From positions 744,001 to 808,000 of the forward strand of contig NKIH01000001.1 in the NCBI GenBank assembly GCA_002255925.1: 64,000 nt of DNA. Reading direction: 5' to 3'. Numbering within the stretch: the stretch's first letter is position 1; each line of letters begins with the position of its first letter. Of the stretch, positions 32,939 through 42,317 are shown piece by piece. The position numbers were made by a program, and so were the translations under genes. This DNA is from Burkholderiales bacterium PBB6 (GTDB taxonomy: Bacteria > Pseudomonadota > Gammaproteobacteria > Burkholderiales > Burkholderiaceae_C). The notes below the pieces were generated by a model that was given only the letters and a program-made list of their open reading frames with translations, was not told where the DNA came from and ran no database searches.

Positions 32939-33856
32939 ATGGAAATCGCAATCATCCTGGCGATCATCGCCATCGTCTTCGTGGTCCGCACCGTCAAGAT
33001 CGTCCCGCAGCAGCACGCGTGGGTGGTGGAGCGGCTGGGCAAGTACGACCGCACGCTCACCCCGGGCCTCAAGTTCGTCGTGCCGTTCATCGAGCGCGTG
33101 GCCTACCAGCACTCGCTCAAGGAAGTGCCGATGGACGTGCCCAGCCAGGTCTGCATCACGCGTGACAACACCCAGCTGCAGGTCGACGGCATCATCTACT
33201 TCCAGGTGACCGACCCGATGCGCGCGAGCTACGGCTCCAGCAACTACGAGTTCGCCATCACCCAGCTGGCCCAGACGCTGCTGCGCTCGGTCATCGGCAA
33301 GATGGAGCTCGACAAGACCTTTGAAGAGCGCGACCAGATCAACGGCGCGGTGGTGAGCGCGCTGGATGAGGCCGCCGCCAACTGGGGCGTGAAGGTGCTG
33401 CGCTACGAGATCAAGGACCTGACGCCGCCGGCGGAAATCCTGCGCTCGATGCAGGCCCAGATCACCGCCGAGCGCGAGAAGCGCGCGCTGATCGCCGCCA
33501 GTGAAGGCCGCAAGCAGGAGCAGATCAACATCGCCACCGGCGAGCGCGAGGCTTTCATCGCCCGCTCGGAGGGCCAGCGCCAGGCCGAGATCAACAACGC
33601 CCAGGGCCAGGCCGCGGCCATCATCGCCGTGGCCGATGCGACCGCCGATGCCATCCGCAAGGTCGCCGAGGCCATCCAGCAGCCGGGCGGTGAACAAGCC
33701 GTGCAGCTGAAGGTCGCCGAGAAGGCCGTCGAGGCCTATGCCCAGCTCGCCCAGAAGAACAACACCATGATCGTGCCCGGCAACATGAGCGAGGTCTCGG
33801 CGCTGATCGGCACGGCCATGACGCTGCTCAAGCCGCCGGCAGCCCGCCAGCCCTGA
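32939..33856 (+). CDS. qmcA: SPFH/stomatin-family protein (QmcA-like)
   Basis: 305 residues. One N-terminal membrane anchor (IAIILAIIAIVFVVRTVKIV) leads into a band-7 domain (GKYDRTLTPGLKFVVPFIER, then SVIGKMELDKTFEERDQIN). A long alanine/glutamate coiled coil follows (AQITAEREKRALIAASEGRK). It is the usual partner of the NfeD protein encoded 50 bases upstream and forms large membrane rings thought to organise lipid domains or proteases. Confidence 0.92.
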   Translation: MEIAIILAIIAIVFVVRTVKIVPQQHAWVVERLGKYDRTLTPGLKFVVPFIERVAYQHSLKEVPMDVPSQVCITRDNTQLQVDGIIYFQVTDPMRASYGSSNYEFAITQLAQTLLRSVIGKMELDKTFEERDQINGAVVSALDEAAANWGVKVLRYEIKDLTPPAEILRSMQAQITAEREKRALIAASEGRKQEQINIATGEREAFIARSEGQRQAEINNAQGQAAAIIAVADATADAIRKVAEAIQQPGGEQAVQLKVAEKAVEAYAQLAQKNNTMIVPGNMSEVSALIGTAMTLLKPPAARQP

Positions 33857-33886
33857 GCTTCCACCGCGCCCTCCCCGGAGTACCCC

Positions 33887-34306
33887 ATGAGCCACGACCC
33901 CTCTGACCACAGCGGCCAAGACGCCCAGGACGATGTGCCCGAGGCCCTGAACGTGCTCGGCACGCCGCTGGTGCCTTGCTCGTACGACCCGCTGACCGGG
34001 TACTTCCGCGACGGCTGCTGCAACACCCGCGCCGATGATCTGGGCACGCACGTGGTGTGCGCCCGCGTGACGGCCGACTTCCTGGCGTACTCGCTCAAGC
34101 GCGGCAATGACCTGGTCACGCCGCGCCCTGAATACCGCTTCCGAGGCCTGCAACCCGGTGACCGCTGGTGCCTGTGTGCGCTGCGCTGGAAAGAGGCGCT
34201 GCAGGCCGGTGTGGCCCCGCCGGTGGTGCTGGAATGCACCCACCAGGCCGCGCTGCAGCATGTGACGCTGGCGCAGCTGGAGGCGCACGCACTGGGCTCG
34301 GCGTGA
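33887..34306 (+). CDS. DUF2237-family protein
   Basis: A 139-residue soluble protein with the family core NVLGTPLVPCSYDPLTGYFR, DGCCNTRADDLGTHVVCARV and GDRWCLCALRWKEALQAG. Several cysteines are conserved in the family, but no activity is known. It ends in GTGA overlapping a possible GTG start of the amine oxidase gene. Confidence 0.85.
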   Translation: MSHDPSDHSGQDAQDDVPEALNVLGTPLVPCSYDPLTGYFRDGCCNTRADDLGTHVVCARVTADFLAYSLKRGNDLVTPRPEYRFRGLQPGDRWCLCALRWKEALQAGVAPPVVLECTHQAALQHVTLAQLEAHALGSA

Positions 34307-34323
34307 GCAGGGTACCGAAGGCG

Positions 34324-35931
34324 ATGAAGGACGTTGGGGCTGGCATGCTCACCCGGCGCAGCTGGCTGCTGCACATCGGCGCGCGGGCCGGCGCCGGGAT
34401 GATGTTGCAGGCCATGGGCGCACTGGCGCTGGCCACGCCCTCGGGGTTTCAGGCGCCGCAACGCCTGCAGGGGGCGCCGCGGGGTGCGCGCGTGCTGGTG
34501 CTGGGCGCCGGCATGGCGGGCCTGGTGGCGGCGCACGAGTTGCGTGCGGCGGGCTACCAGGTGCAGGTGCTGGAATACAACCAGCGCGCCGGTGGCCGCA
34601 GCTGGACGCTGCGACCCGGTGACGTGCACACCGAGCTCGGTGGCGTCACGCAGCAATGCCGCTGGGCGCCTGGCCAGTATTTCAACCCCGGCCCCTGGCG
34701 CATTCCCCACCACCACCATGCGCTGCTGCATTACGCCCAGCTGTTCAAGGTGCCGCTGGAGCCGTTTGTCCAGGTCAACCACAACGCCTACCTGCATGCC
34801 CGCGGGGCCTTTGGCGGCCAGCCGCTGCGCTACCGCGAGGTGATGGCCGACTTCCATGGCGAGCTGGCCGAGTTGCTGGATCGCCTGGCGCCGGCCGCCG
34901 CCCTTGACCAGCCGCTTGATGGCATCGACCGAGAGCGCTTGCGAGCCGCCCTGCGCGCCTGGGGTGCGCTGGATGGTGAGGGCCGTTACCGCATCAACCC
35001 GGGGCGGGGTGATCGTCGTGGCTGGGCCGTGCCGCCCGGTGGCGGCCGCATGTCTGTTGAGCAACCGTCCGCGGCCTTGCCCGCCGACGCCCTGTGGCAA
35101 TCCGGCCTGTGGGAATACCTGGCCGATGACCAGTCGATCGAACACCAGACCACCCTGCTGCAACCGGTGGGCGGCATGGACCGCATCGCCCAGGCCCTGC
35201 ACGCCAGCCTGAAGCCGCTGGTGCGCCTGGGGACCCGCGTGCAGGCCGTGCAGCAGGACGAGCGCGGCGTGCGTGCGGTGTGGACCGACACCCGCACGGG
35301 CACCACGCACACGTCAACGGCGGATGCCTGCGTCTGCACGCTGCCGTTGTCCATCCTGGGCCAGCTTGATGTGCAGGTGCAGCCGGCGATGCGCGCCGCG
35401 ATCGAGGCCGTGCCGTATGCGTCCGCCGTGAAGGTGGGGCTGCAGTTCAAGCGCCGCTTCTGGGAGCAGGACGAGGCGATCTACGGCGGCATCTCGCACA
35501 CCGACATGGCGATTGGCCAGATCGGCTACCCCAGCCATGGCCTCGGCGCACCCGGGCCGGGCGTGTTGCTGGGCGCGTATGTGTGGGGACCGAATGCCTT
35601 CACGATGACCGGCATGAGCCCGGCGCAGCGGGTGGAGGTGGCGCTGGCCCAAGGGTCGGTGCTGCACCCGGCTTACCGCCAGGAATTTGACGTGGGCATG
35701 AGCGTGGCCTGGCACCGTGTGCCGTTCACGCTGGGCTGTTTTGGCCAGTGGTCGAACGACGCGCGGGCCCGCCATTACGAGGCCTTGACTGCTGTGGACG
35801 GCCGGCTGGTGCTGGCGGGTGAACATGCCTCGCGCCTGCCAGCCTGGCAGGAAGGGGCGGTGCTGTCTGCGCTCGACGCCACGAGCCGCCTGCATGCGCA
35901 TCTGCGGGCCACGATGAAGGGGGTGGCATGA
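34324..35931 (+). CDS. Flavin monoamine oxidase with Tat-type signal
   Basis: 535 residues from the ATG at 34324 (GTG 34303 and ATG 34345 are alternatives). The N-terminus has a twin-arginine-like signal (LTRRSWLLHIGARAGAGMML), then the FAD motif VLVLGAGMAGLVAAHEL, YNQRAGGRSWTL, and the C-terminal FAD segment LVLAGEHASRLPAWQEGAVL. This is the GG-doublet amine oxidase family (L-amino acid, polyamine and nicotine oxidases). Coupling by ATGA to a cytochrome c gene and then to an exported RidA suggests periplasmic amine dehydrogenation, with cytochrome rather than oxygen as acceptor. Confidence 0.88.
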   Translation: MKDVGAGMLTRRSWLLHIGARAGAGMMLQAMGALALATPSGFQAPQRLQGAPRGARVLVLGAGMAGLVAAHELRAAGYQVQVLEYNQRAGGRSWTLRPGDVHTELGGVTQQCRWAPGQYFNPGPWRIPHHHHALLHYAQLFKVPLEPFVQVNHNAYLHARGAFGGQPLRYREVMADFHGELAELLDRLAPAAALDQPLDGIDRERLRAALRAWGALDGEGRYRINPGRGDRRGWAVPPGGGRMSVEQPSAALPADALWQSGLWEYLADDQSIEHQTTLLQPVGGMDRIAQALHASLKPLVRLGTRVQAVQQDERGVRAVWTDTRTGTTHTSTADACVCTLPLSILGQLDVQVQPAMRAAIEAVPYASAVKVGLQFKRRFWEQDEAIYGGISHTDMAIGQIGYPSHGLGAPGPGVLLGAYVWGPNAFTMTGMSPAQRVEVALAQGSVLHPAYRQEFDVGMSVAWHRVPFTLGCFGQWSNDARARHYEALTAVDGRLVLAGEHASRLPAWQEGAVLSALDATSRLHAHLRATMKGVA

Positions 35932-36356
35932 CGCACGCCGCGAACCGATCTCGCTCAATCCCGGTCGCGGTGTGGGCTGCAGTTTTGGTAGCAGCGTCGA
36001 CATCCGCCAGCGCCGCCACCGATGTGCCAGCCGCCGCGTTGTCGCGCGGCTGGGTGTTTGATGCCCGCGACGGCGCCGCGCTGTACGTGGCCGCCTGCCA
36101 GGGTTGCCACATGGCGGACGGCCGCGGTGCGCAGGGCGCCGGCCGCTACCCGGCCCTGCTGGGCAACCCGCGGCTGGTGGCGGCGCCGTATGTGGTGCGC
36201 ATGGTGCTGCACGGCAACCGCGCCATGCCGGCCCTGGGTCGCATGCTGGATGACGCGCAGGTGGCCGCCGTGGCCACCCATGTGCAGCGGCGCTGGGGCG
36301 GGCTCGATGTGCCCGCCATCACGCCCGCAGATGTAGCCGCACAGCGCCAACCCTGA
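35928..36356 (+). CDS. Periplasmic cytochrome c
   Basis: A 142-residue protein with a signal peptide (PVAVWAAVLVAASTSASA) and a single c-type haem site, Cys57-X2-Cys60-His61 (CQGCH). The axial methionine is probably in NRAMPALGRML. Its start overlaps the amine oxidase stop (ATGA). A dedicated electron acceptor for that flavoprotein is the simplest reading. Confidence 0.9.
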   Translation: MTHAANRSRSIPVAVWAAVLVAASTSASAATDVPAAALSRGWVFDARDGAALYVAACQGCHMADGRGAQGAGRYPALLGNPRLVAAPYVVRMVLHGNRAMPALGRMLDDAQVAAVATHVQRRWGGLDVPAITPADVAAQRQP

Positions 36357-36393
36357 ACGCAGCCACCCCTTTCAACGTTGATTGGAGATGACG

Positions 36394-36915
36394 ATGTCGC
36401 AACACCGCCCCTTCCGCCTGGCCACTTTCCGCGCCGCATCAGCCCTGTGCGCAGCCCTGCTGCTGCCCGCCTGCGCGCTGGCCCAGGACGTGATTCGCCA
36501 CCGCATCCCGGGTTCTGATTTCCCCATCGCCCGCGCTGTGGAAGTGCCGGCCGGCAAGACCATGGTGCACCTCAGCGGCGCAGGCCCCGTGTGGCTGGAC
36601 CGCAGCTTGCCGGCCACTTCGCCGGCGGCTTATGGAAACACTCGCGCACAAACCGTGAGCACGCTCAAGGCCATCGAAGCCACGCTGATTGATCTGAAGC
36701 TGGGCATGGGCGATGTGGTGCGCATGCAGGTGTTTCTGGTGGGTGATCCGGCGCTGAACGGCGAGATGGATTTCGCTGGTTTCATGGCCGGCTACCGCGA
36801 GTTTTTCGGCACGGCGGCGCAGCCGAACTTGCCGGTGCGCTCGACCATGAAAGTGGCGGGCCTTGCCAATACCGGCTGGCTGGTCGAGATCGAGGTCAGC
36901 GCCGTGCGCCCTTGA
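36394..36915 (+). CDS. RidA-family protein with signal peptide
   Basis: 173 residues from the ATG at 36394 (GGAG six bases upstream; an ATG at 36388 also fits). The N-terminus is a signal peptide (RAASALCAALLLPACALAQD, which may also be read as a lipobox). The RidA/YjgF core retains the imine-deaminase arginine in LPVRSTMKVAGL and the VEIEVSAV end strand. RidA proteins normally work in the cytosol, hydrolysing reactive enamines and imines. An exported copy next to an exported amine oxidase would clear the imine product in the periplasm. Confidence 0.85.
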   Translation: MSQHRPFRLATFRAASALCAALLLPACALAQDVIRHRIPGSDFPIARAVEVPAGKTMVHLSGAGPVWLDRSLPATSPAAYGNTRAQTVSTLKAIEATLIDLKLGMGDVVRMQVFLVGDPALNGEMDFAGFMAGYREFFGTAAQPNLPVRSTMKVAGLANTGWLVEIEVSAVRP

Positions 36916-37069
36916 AAGGTGCATGCAACTGCGCCGTTTAACACCGCTTCATCAAAGGCTCCCCGCAGGCGGGCGTTGCCTACATTGATCGCTCCATCGA
37001 ACACCGTCGCCACTGCGCTGATCAACCTCCCGAGAGAGGGCGCGCAGACCGACGCATCAGGGAGTGACC

Positions 37070-38671
37070 ATGTTCATGCTTTTTGTGCGCAACCGATCCA
37101 TCGGGGCGCGACTTGCAGTTGGTTTTGCGTTGGTGATTGCCGCGGGCATCGTGGCCTCGATGCTGGTGTACGGCAGCCTGGAGCGCATACGCGCCGAGGT
37201 GAGTTTGCTGGCCCATGACCGGCTGTCGCAGGTGCTGATCATTCAGCAGATCAAGGAAAACGCAGACACCGCGGCGCTGGCGGTGCGCAACATTGCCCTG
37301 CTCTCCGTGGTGGAGCAGCAAGAGGCCGAGAAGAAGCGGATCGCTGACATCCGCGAAGACAACGTCCGGCTGAACAAGCAGCTCGAAGGTTTCGAGCAGG
37401 ATGCCCGCAGCACGCTGCTGATCCAGCAATCGGTGAAGACGCGTGGCGCCTACCGCGAGGCCGTGAACAAGGCCATCGATTTCGGCATGGCCGGTGACTC
37501 GGCGGCCGCGTCGGTCTACATCACCCAGACGCTGGCACCGCAGCAGACCGCCTACTTCAAGGCGCTGGATGCGCTGTCCGATCACATCACTGGCCAGATG
37601 CATGCGGCGGCCACCCGGGTGGAAGAGCGTGCCGCCACTGCGAACCAGGTGATGCTGGGTCTGGCGCTGGGTGCGGCCCTGCTGGGCACGGCCGTGGCCT
37701 GGCTGGTGACGCAGTCGATCACCGCGCCGCTGGCCGATGCCGTGAACTGGGCTCGGCGCATTCGCGACGGCGACCTGAGCCGGCATGTGGCCGTGATGGG
37801 CAAGGACGAAACCGCGCAGCTCTTGACCGCGATGGACGAGATGCAGACGGCGCTGGAAGGGCTGGTGGCCGTGGCCCGCCGCAATGCCGACAACGTGGCC
37901 ACGGCCAGCATGCAGATTGCCACCGGCAACCATGACCTGAGCCAGCGCACCGAGCAGCAAGCCAGCGCGCTGGAGCAGACCTCCGCGACCATGGACGAGT
38001 TGGGCCACACCGTGCGGGCCAACGCCGAGCATGCGCGCACGGCGGCGCAGCTGGCAGGCGAAGCCGCCGAGGTGGCGCTGCGGGGCGGCAAGGTGGTGGC
38101 CGACGTGGTGGACACCATGCACGGCATCCATGCGTCGTCCAGCAAGATCGCCGACATCATTGGCGTGATCGATGGCATTGCCTTCCAGACCAACATCCTG
38201 GCCCTGAATGCGGCGGTGGAAGCCGCGCGGGCGGGTGAGCAGGGCCGCGGTTTTGCCGTGGTGGCCTCAGAGGTTCGCAGCCTGGCAGGGCGGTCGTCAG
38301 AGGCCGCGAGAGAGATTCGTCAGCTCATCCTGTCCAGCGTCGAGCGCATGGACCAGGGCAGTGTGCTGGTCGATGAAGCCGGCCACACCATGCAGAGCAT
38401 CGTGACGGCCATCGGGCGTGTCAGTGGCATCGTCAAGGACATCAGCCAGGCCAATGCCGAGCAGGATCACCGGGTGCACGAGGTGACGGAAGCCGTGAGC
38501 CAGATCGACACCGCCACGCAGCAGAACGCCGCCTTGGTGGAAGAAGCGGCGGCGGCGGCGGAAAGCCTGCGGCAGCAGTCGCGTGCGCTGGTGACGGCCG
38601 TCTCGGCCTTCCGGCTGGCGGGTGATGCCGAGCCCTCGGGCGGAGTGCCCAGGTTGGCAATGGCGGCGTGA
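37070..38671 (+). CDS. Methyl-accepting chemotaxis protein (Tar-like plan)
   Basis: 533 residues from the ATG at 37070, five bases after a GGAG site. The first membrane helix is near residues 13-35 and the second near 190-212. Between them lies a four-helix-bundle ligand domain of about 155 residues (EQQEAEKKRIADIREDNVRL is part of it). A HAMP linker and the signalling domain with the tip GIAFQTNILALNAAVEAARA follow. It stands just downstream of the amine-oxidase trio, so an amine or amino-acid ligand is a reasonable guess. Confidence 0.92.
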   Translation: MFMLFVRNRSIGARLAVGFALVIAAGIVASMLVYGSLERIRAEVSLLAHDRLSQVLIIQQIKENADTAALAVRNIALLSVVEQQEAEKKRIADIREDNVRLNKQLEGFEQDARSTLLIQQSVKTRGAYREAVNKAIDFGMAGDSAAASVYITQTLAPQQTAYFKALDALSDHITGQMHAAATRVEERAATANQVMLGLALGAALLGTAVAWLVTQSITAPLADAVNWARRIRDGDLSRHVAVMGKDETAQLLTAMDEMQTALEGLVAVARRNADNVATASMQIATGNHDLSQRTEQQASALEQTSATMDELGHTVRANAEHARTAAQLAGEAAEVALRGGKVVADVVDTMHGIHASSSKIADIIGVIDGIAFQTNILALNAAVEAARAGEQGRGFAVVASEVRSLAGRSSEAAREIRQLILSSVERMDQGSVLVDEAGHTMQSIVTAIGRVSGIVKDISQANAEQDHRVHEVTEAVSQIDTATQQNAALVEEAAAAAESLRQQSRALVTAVSAFRLAGDAEPSGGVPRLAMAA

Positions 38672-38685
38672 GCCCACGGCCGGCT

Positions 38686-38708
38686 GCGCTGGCGATTGAG
38701 GCCAGCGC
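38686..38708. terminator. Hairpin between convergent chemoreceptor and LysR genes
   Basis: GCGCTGGC at 38686-38693 pairs perfectly with GCCAGCGC at 38701-38708 around a 7-base loop, seven bases before the LysR stop codon. It lacks a T-run. Confidence 0.5.
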
Positions 38709-38714
38709 GTCGGC

Positions 38715-39632
38715 TCAGCCGGTTTGTGCGCCAGCCTCCGCTTCGGCCATCAACCACGCGCGAAAGCTGGCCAGCGCGGGCGAGTCAGCCCGGCCTTCAG
38801 GCGTGATGAGCGCCACCGTGCGCGGGGCGCTGGCAGCGCTCGGGCACAACTCCACCAGCTGACCCGCAGTCAGCTCGTCCTGCACCAGCAGGCGCGGCAG
38901 CAGCGCCACGCCCTGGCCTTGCACGGCGGCAGCGGCCAGCATCGAAAACAACTCATAGCGCGGCCCGGCCACGGCGGCTTCGGCCGCATGGCCGTGCGCG
39001 TCGAACCAGTCGCGCCAGGCCTCGGGCCGGGTGCTGGCCTGCAGCAGCGGCAGTGCAGCCACCTCCGCCGCGGTGAGGGCCTTGCGGCGTGCCGGCAGCC
39101 AGCTGGGTGCACCCACCACGATCATGTCCTCCGGCAGCAAGGCGGCCCGCCGGGTGCCGGGCCAGCGCATCAGCTCTTCAGGCGTGCCGGCCGCCACGGC
39201 GGCGTCGAACGGCGTTTCCGCGAACAGGAAGGGGCGGGTGCGGATGTCGATGTGCAGCACCAGCTCCGGGTGGGCGGCGCGCAGGGCCGGCAGACGCGGC
39301 ATCAGCCAGCGGCTGGCGAAGGTGGGCACGGTGGCCAGGTGCACGGCACCGCCCTGGCCCTGGTTGGCCATGGCGTCGAGCGTGTGGCGCTCCAGAGTGT
39401 CCAGTTGCTGGCGCACCTGCCGGGCATAGGCGCTGCCGGCCGGCGTGAGGGCCACGCCGTGCCGCGTGCGCCGGAACAGCGCCAGGCCCAGAAAGCGCTC
39501 CAGCGCGGCGATCTGGCGTGAGACGGCGCCCTGCGTCATGGCCAGTTCTTCAGCGGCGCGGGTGTAGCTGTCGTGCCGCGCGGCGGCATCAAAGCAACTC
39601 AGGGCCTGCAGGGAAGGGATGTTTCGACGCAT
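38715..39632 (-). CDS. LysR-type regulator, GcvA-like, of the glutarate genes
   Basis: A 305-residue protein of the GcvA-type subgroup: IPSLQALSCFDAAARHDSYT, then RAAEELAMTQGAVSRQIAAL and LFRRTRHGVALTPAG. It is divergent from gcdH and a CoA-transferase gene, the standard arrangement for the glutaryl-CoA locus regulator. The effector is probably glutarate or glutaryl-CoA (inference). Confidence 0.9.
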   Translation of the reverse strand: MRRNIPSLQALSCFDAAARHDSYTRAAEELAMTQGAVSRQIAALERFLGLALFRRTRHGVALTPAGSAYARQVRQQLDTLERHTLDAMANQGQGGAVHLATVPTFASRWLMPRLPALRAAHPELVLHIDIRTRPFLFAETPFDAAVAAGTPEELMRWPGTRRAALLPEDMIVVGAPSWLPARRKALTAAEVAALPLLQASTRPEAWRDWFDAHGHAAEAAVAGPRYELFSMLAAAAVQGQGVALLPRLLVQDELTAGQLVELCPSAASAPRTVALITPEGRADSPALASFRAWLMAEAEAGAQTG

Positions 39633-39811
39633 GACATGCCAAACGCGGTGTGACTGTGGCGTGCAGTGTGGCGCATTTGAGAAGCAGTTGGGCCTGATAA
39701 ATACGCCGAGGTATGCGCTGAATGCATGTCTGGGTGCGCAGAATTCGTTTGCCTCACCGTCGGCAGGCGCCTAGCATTCAAGCATTCACCGAACAACCGG
39801 AGCGAGACACC
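39633..39811. promoter_or_regulatory. Divergent control region, LysR/gcdH
   Basis: This 179-base gap is locally AT-richer and contains the inverted repeat ATAC-N6-GTAT (39701-39714), close to the T-N-A spacing of LysR boxes. The gcdH ribosome site is a weak GAGCGAGA-like stretch. I see no clear -35/-10 pair. Confidence 0.45.
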
Positions 39812-40993
39812 ATGGCCAAAGCCACCTTCGACTGGAACGACCCGCTGCTGCTGGACAGCCAGCTGACCGACGACGAGCGCGCCGTGCGTGACGCCGCCCG
39901 GGCCTACTGCCAGGACAAGCTCGCCCCGCGCGTGGTGCATGCCTTCCGCAATGAGCAGACCGACCTGGCCATCTTCCGCGAGATGGGTGAGCTGGGCCTG
40001 CTGGGCGCCACCATCCCCGAGCAGTACGGCGGCGCCGGCCTGAACTACGTCTGCTACGGCCTGGTGGCCCGCGAGGTGGAGCGCGTCGATTCGGGCTACC
40101 GCTCGATGATGAGCGTGCAGTCGTCGCTGGTCATGGTGCCGATCAACGAGTTCGGCACCGAAGCCCAGAAGCAGAAGTACCTGCCCAAGCTGGCGCGCGG
40201 CGAATGGATCGGCTGCTTCGGCCTGACCGAGCCCGACCACGGCTCCGACCCCGGCAGCATGGTCACCCGTGCCCGCAAGGTGGACGGCGGCTTCAGCCTG
40301 AGCGGCGCCAAGATGTGGATCACCAACTCGCCGGTGGCGGACGTGTTCGTGGTCTGGGCCAAGGACGACGAAGGCCAGATCCGCGGCTTCATTCTCGAGA
40401 AGGGCTGGAAGGGCCTGAGCGCCCCGGCGGTGCACGGCAAGGTCGGTCTGCGCGCCTCCATCACCGGCGAGATCGTCATGGACAACGTGTTCGTGCCGGA
40501 AGAAAACGCCTTCCCCGACGTGCGTGGCTTGAAGGGCCCGTTCACCTGCCTGAACAGCGCGCGTTACGGCATCGCCTGGGGCGCGCTGGGGGCCGCTGAA
40601 GATTGCTACACCCGTGCCCGCCAGTACGTGCTGGACCGCAAGCAGTTCGGCCGCCCGCTGGCCGCCAACCAGCTGATCCAGAAGAAGCTGGCCGACATGG
40701 TCACTGAAATCTCCCTGGGCCTGCAGGGCTGCCTGCAGCTCGGCCGCATGAAGGACGCCGGCACCGCCAGCGTGGAAGTCACGTCGATCATGAAGCGCAA
40801 CTCCTGCGGCAAGTCGCTCGACATCGCCCGCGTGGCCCGCGACATGATGGGTGGCAACGGCATCTCCGACGAGTTCGGCGTGGCCCGCCACCTGGTGAAC
40901 CTGGAGGTGGTGAACACTTACGAGGGCACGCACGACGTGCATGCGCTCATCCTGGGCCGCGCCATCACCGGCATCCCGGCGTTCTCGAACTGA
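39812..40993 (+). CDS. gcdH: Glutaryl-CoA dehydrogenase
   Basis: 393 residues from the ATG at 39812. An acyl-CoA dehydrogenase with [20 protein letters not shown] at the start, FAD-site segments [17 protein letters not shown] and [19 protein letters not shown], and the catalytic base in [17 protein letters not shown]. These features match glutaryl-CoA dehydrogenase, which oxidises and decarboxylates glutaryl-CoA to crotonyl-CoA and passes electrons to ETF. The glutaryl-CoA arises from lysine, tryptophan or aromatic breakdown. It pairs with the downstream CoA-transferase. Confidence 0.95.
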   Translation: MAKATFDWNDPLLLDSQLTDDERAVRDAARAYCQDKLAPRVVHAFRNEQTDLAIFREMGELGLLGATIPEQYGGAGLNYVCYGLVAREVERVDSGYRSMMSVQSSLVMVPINEFGTEAQKQKYLPKLARGEWIGCFGLTEPDHGSDPGSMVTRARKVDGGFSLSGAKMWITNSPVADVFVVWAKDDEGQIRGFILEKGWKGLSAPAVHGKVGLRASITGEIVMDNVFVPEENAFPDVRGLKGPFTCLNSARYGIAWGALGAAEDCYTRARQYVLDRKQFGRPLAANQLIQKKLADMVTEISLGLQGCLQLGRMKDAGTASVEVTSIMKRNSCGKSLDIARVARDMMGGNGISDEFGVARHLVNLEVVNTYEGTHDVHALILGRAITGIPAFSN

Positions 40994-41005
40994 CAGGTCA
41001 CGGCA

Positions 41006-42265
41006 GTGAGCGCACCCCGGAGCCCGTCCAACAACGCTGAGCGCCAGGCGCCGCTGGCCGGGCTCAAGGTGCTCGATCTGTCGCGCGTGCTGGCCGGCCC
41101 CTGGGCGGGCCAGCTGCTGGCGGATCTGGGCGCCGATGTGGTGAAGGTGGAGCGCCCCGGTGCGGGCGACGACACTCGCAGCTGGGGCCCGCCCTTCCTC
41201 ACCGATGTGGACGGCCGGCCGACCAGCGAGGCCGCCTACTTCCAGTGCGCCAACCGCAACAAGCGCTCGCTCACCGTGGACATGGCGCACCCGGACGGCG
41301 CGGCACTGATCCGCCGTCTGGCTGCGCAGGCCGATGTGCTGCTGGAAAACTTCAAGGTGGGTGGCCTGCAGCAATACGGGCTCGACTGGCCCAGCCTGCA
41401 GGCGATCAACCCGCGGCTGGTGTATTGCTCGATCACCGGCTTCGGCCAGACCGGCCCGTATGCGCCGCGTGCGGGTTATGACTTCCTCATCCAGGGCCTG
41501 GGCGGCCTGATGAGCGTGACGGGCCGCAGCGATGCCGAAGAGGGCGCCGGCCCGCAGAAAGTGGGCGTGGCCCTGACCGACGTGATGACCGGCCTGTACG
41601 CCACGATCGCCGTGCAAGGCGCACTCGCTGAGCGTGCGCGCTCCGGCCTGGGCCAGCACATTGATCTGGCGCTGCTGGACGTGCAGGTGGCGGCACTGGC
41701 CAACCAGGCCTCCAGCTATCTGGTGTCTGGCCGCGTGCCGCAGCGCATGGGCAATGCCCACCCCACCATCGTGCCGTACCAGGACTTCCCGACGGCCGAC
41801 GGCGACATGATCCTGGCGATCGGCAACGACGGCCAGTTCAGCCGCTTGTGCGCCGCGCTGGGCCATCCGGACTGGGCGCTGGACCCGCGCTTCGCGACCA
41901 ACCCGCAACGCGTGGCGAACCGCGGGGTGCTCATCCCCTTGATGCGCCAGACCACCGTCATGAAAACCACCGCTGAATGGGTGGCGCTGCTGGAATCGCA
42001 GGCGGTGCCCTGCGGCCCGATCAACCGCATCGACCAGGTGTTTGCCGACCCGCAGGTGCAGGCACGTGGCCTGCAGACCAGCCTGCCACATCCGCTGGCC
42101 GGCACGGTGCCGCTGGTGGCCAACCCGATCCGCTACAGCGCCACACCGGTGGTGATGCACAGCGCACCGCCGCTGCTGGGTCAGCACACCGCAGAGGTGC
42201 TGGCGCACTGGCTGGGCGTGGATGATGCGGCCTGCCAACACCTGCGGGATCAACAGGTGATCTGA
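41006..42265 (+). CDS. CaiB/BaiF CoA-transferase (glutarate CoA-transferase candidate)
   Basis: A 419-residue class III CoA-transferase starting with GTG at 41006, twelve bases after gcdH. The segments VLDLSRVLAGPWAGQLLADL, GADVVKVERPGAGDD and [19 protein letters not shown] are diagnostic, and the catalytic Asp is in LALLDVQVAAL. In the gcdH operon it should load glutarate with CoA, probably from succinyl-CoA. Confidence 0.9.
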   Translation: MSAPRSPSNNAERQAPLAGLKVLDLSRVLAGPWAGQLLADLGADVVKVERPGAGDDTRSWGPPFLTDVDGRPTSEAAYFQCANRNKRSLTVDMAHPDGAALIRRLAAQADVLLENFKVGGLQQYGLDWPSLQAINPRLVYCSITGFGQTGPYAPRAGYDFLIQGLGGLMSVTGRSDAEEGAGPQKVGVALTDVMTGLYATIAVQGALAERARSGLGQHIDLALLDVQVAALANQASSYLVSGRVPQRMGNAHPTIVPYQDFPTADGDMILAIGNDGQFSRLCAALGHPDWALDPRFATNPQRVANRGVLIPLMRQTTVMKTTAEWVALLESQAVPCGPINRIDQVFADPQVQARGLQTSLPHPLAGTVPLVANPIRYSATPVVMHSAPPLLGQHTAEVLAHWLGVDDAACQHLRDQQVI

Positions 42266-42317
42266 ACTCGTCTGGCGGCTGAGAATGCAGAGGTCATCTG
42301 TGTTCACGAGACCGTCC

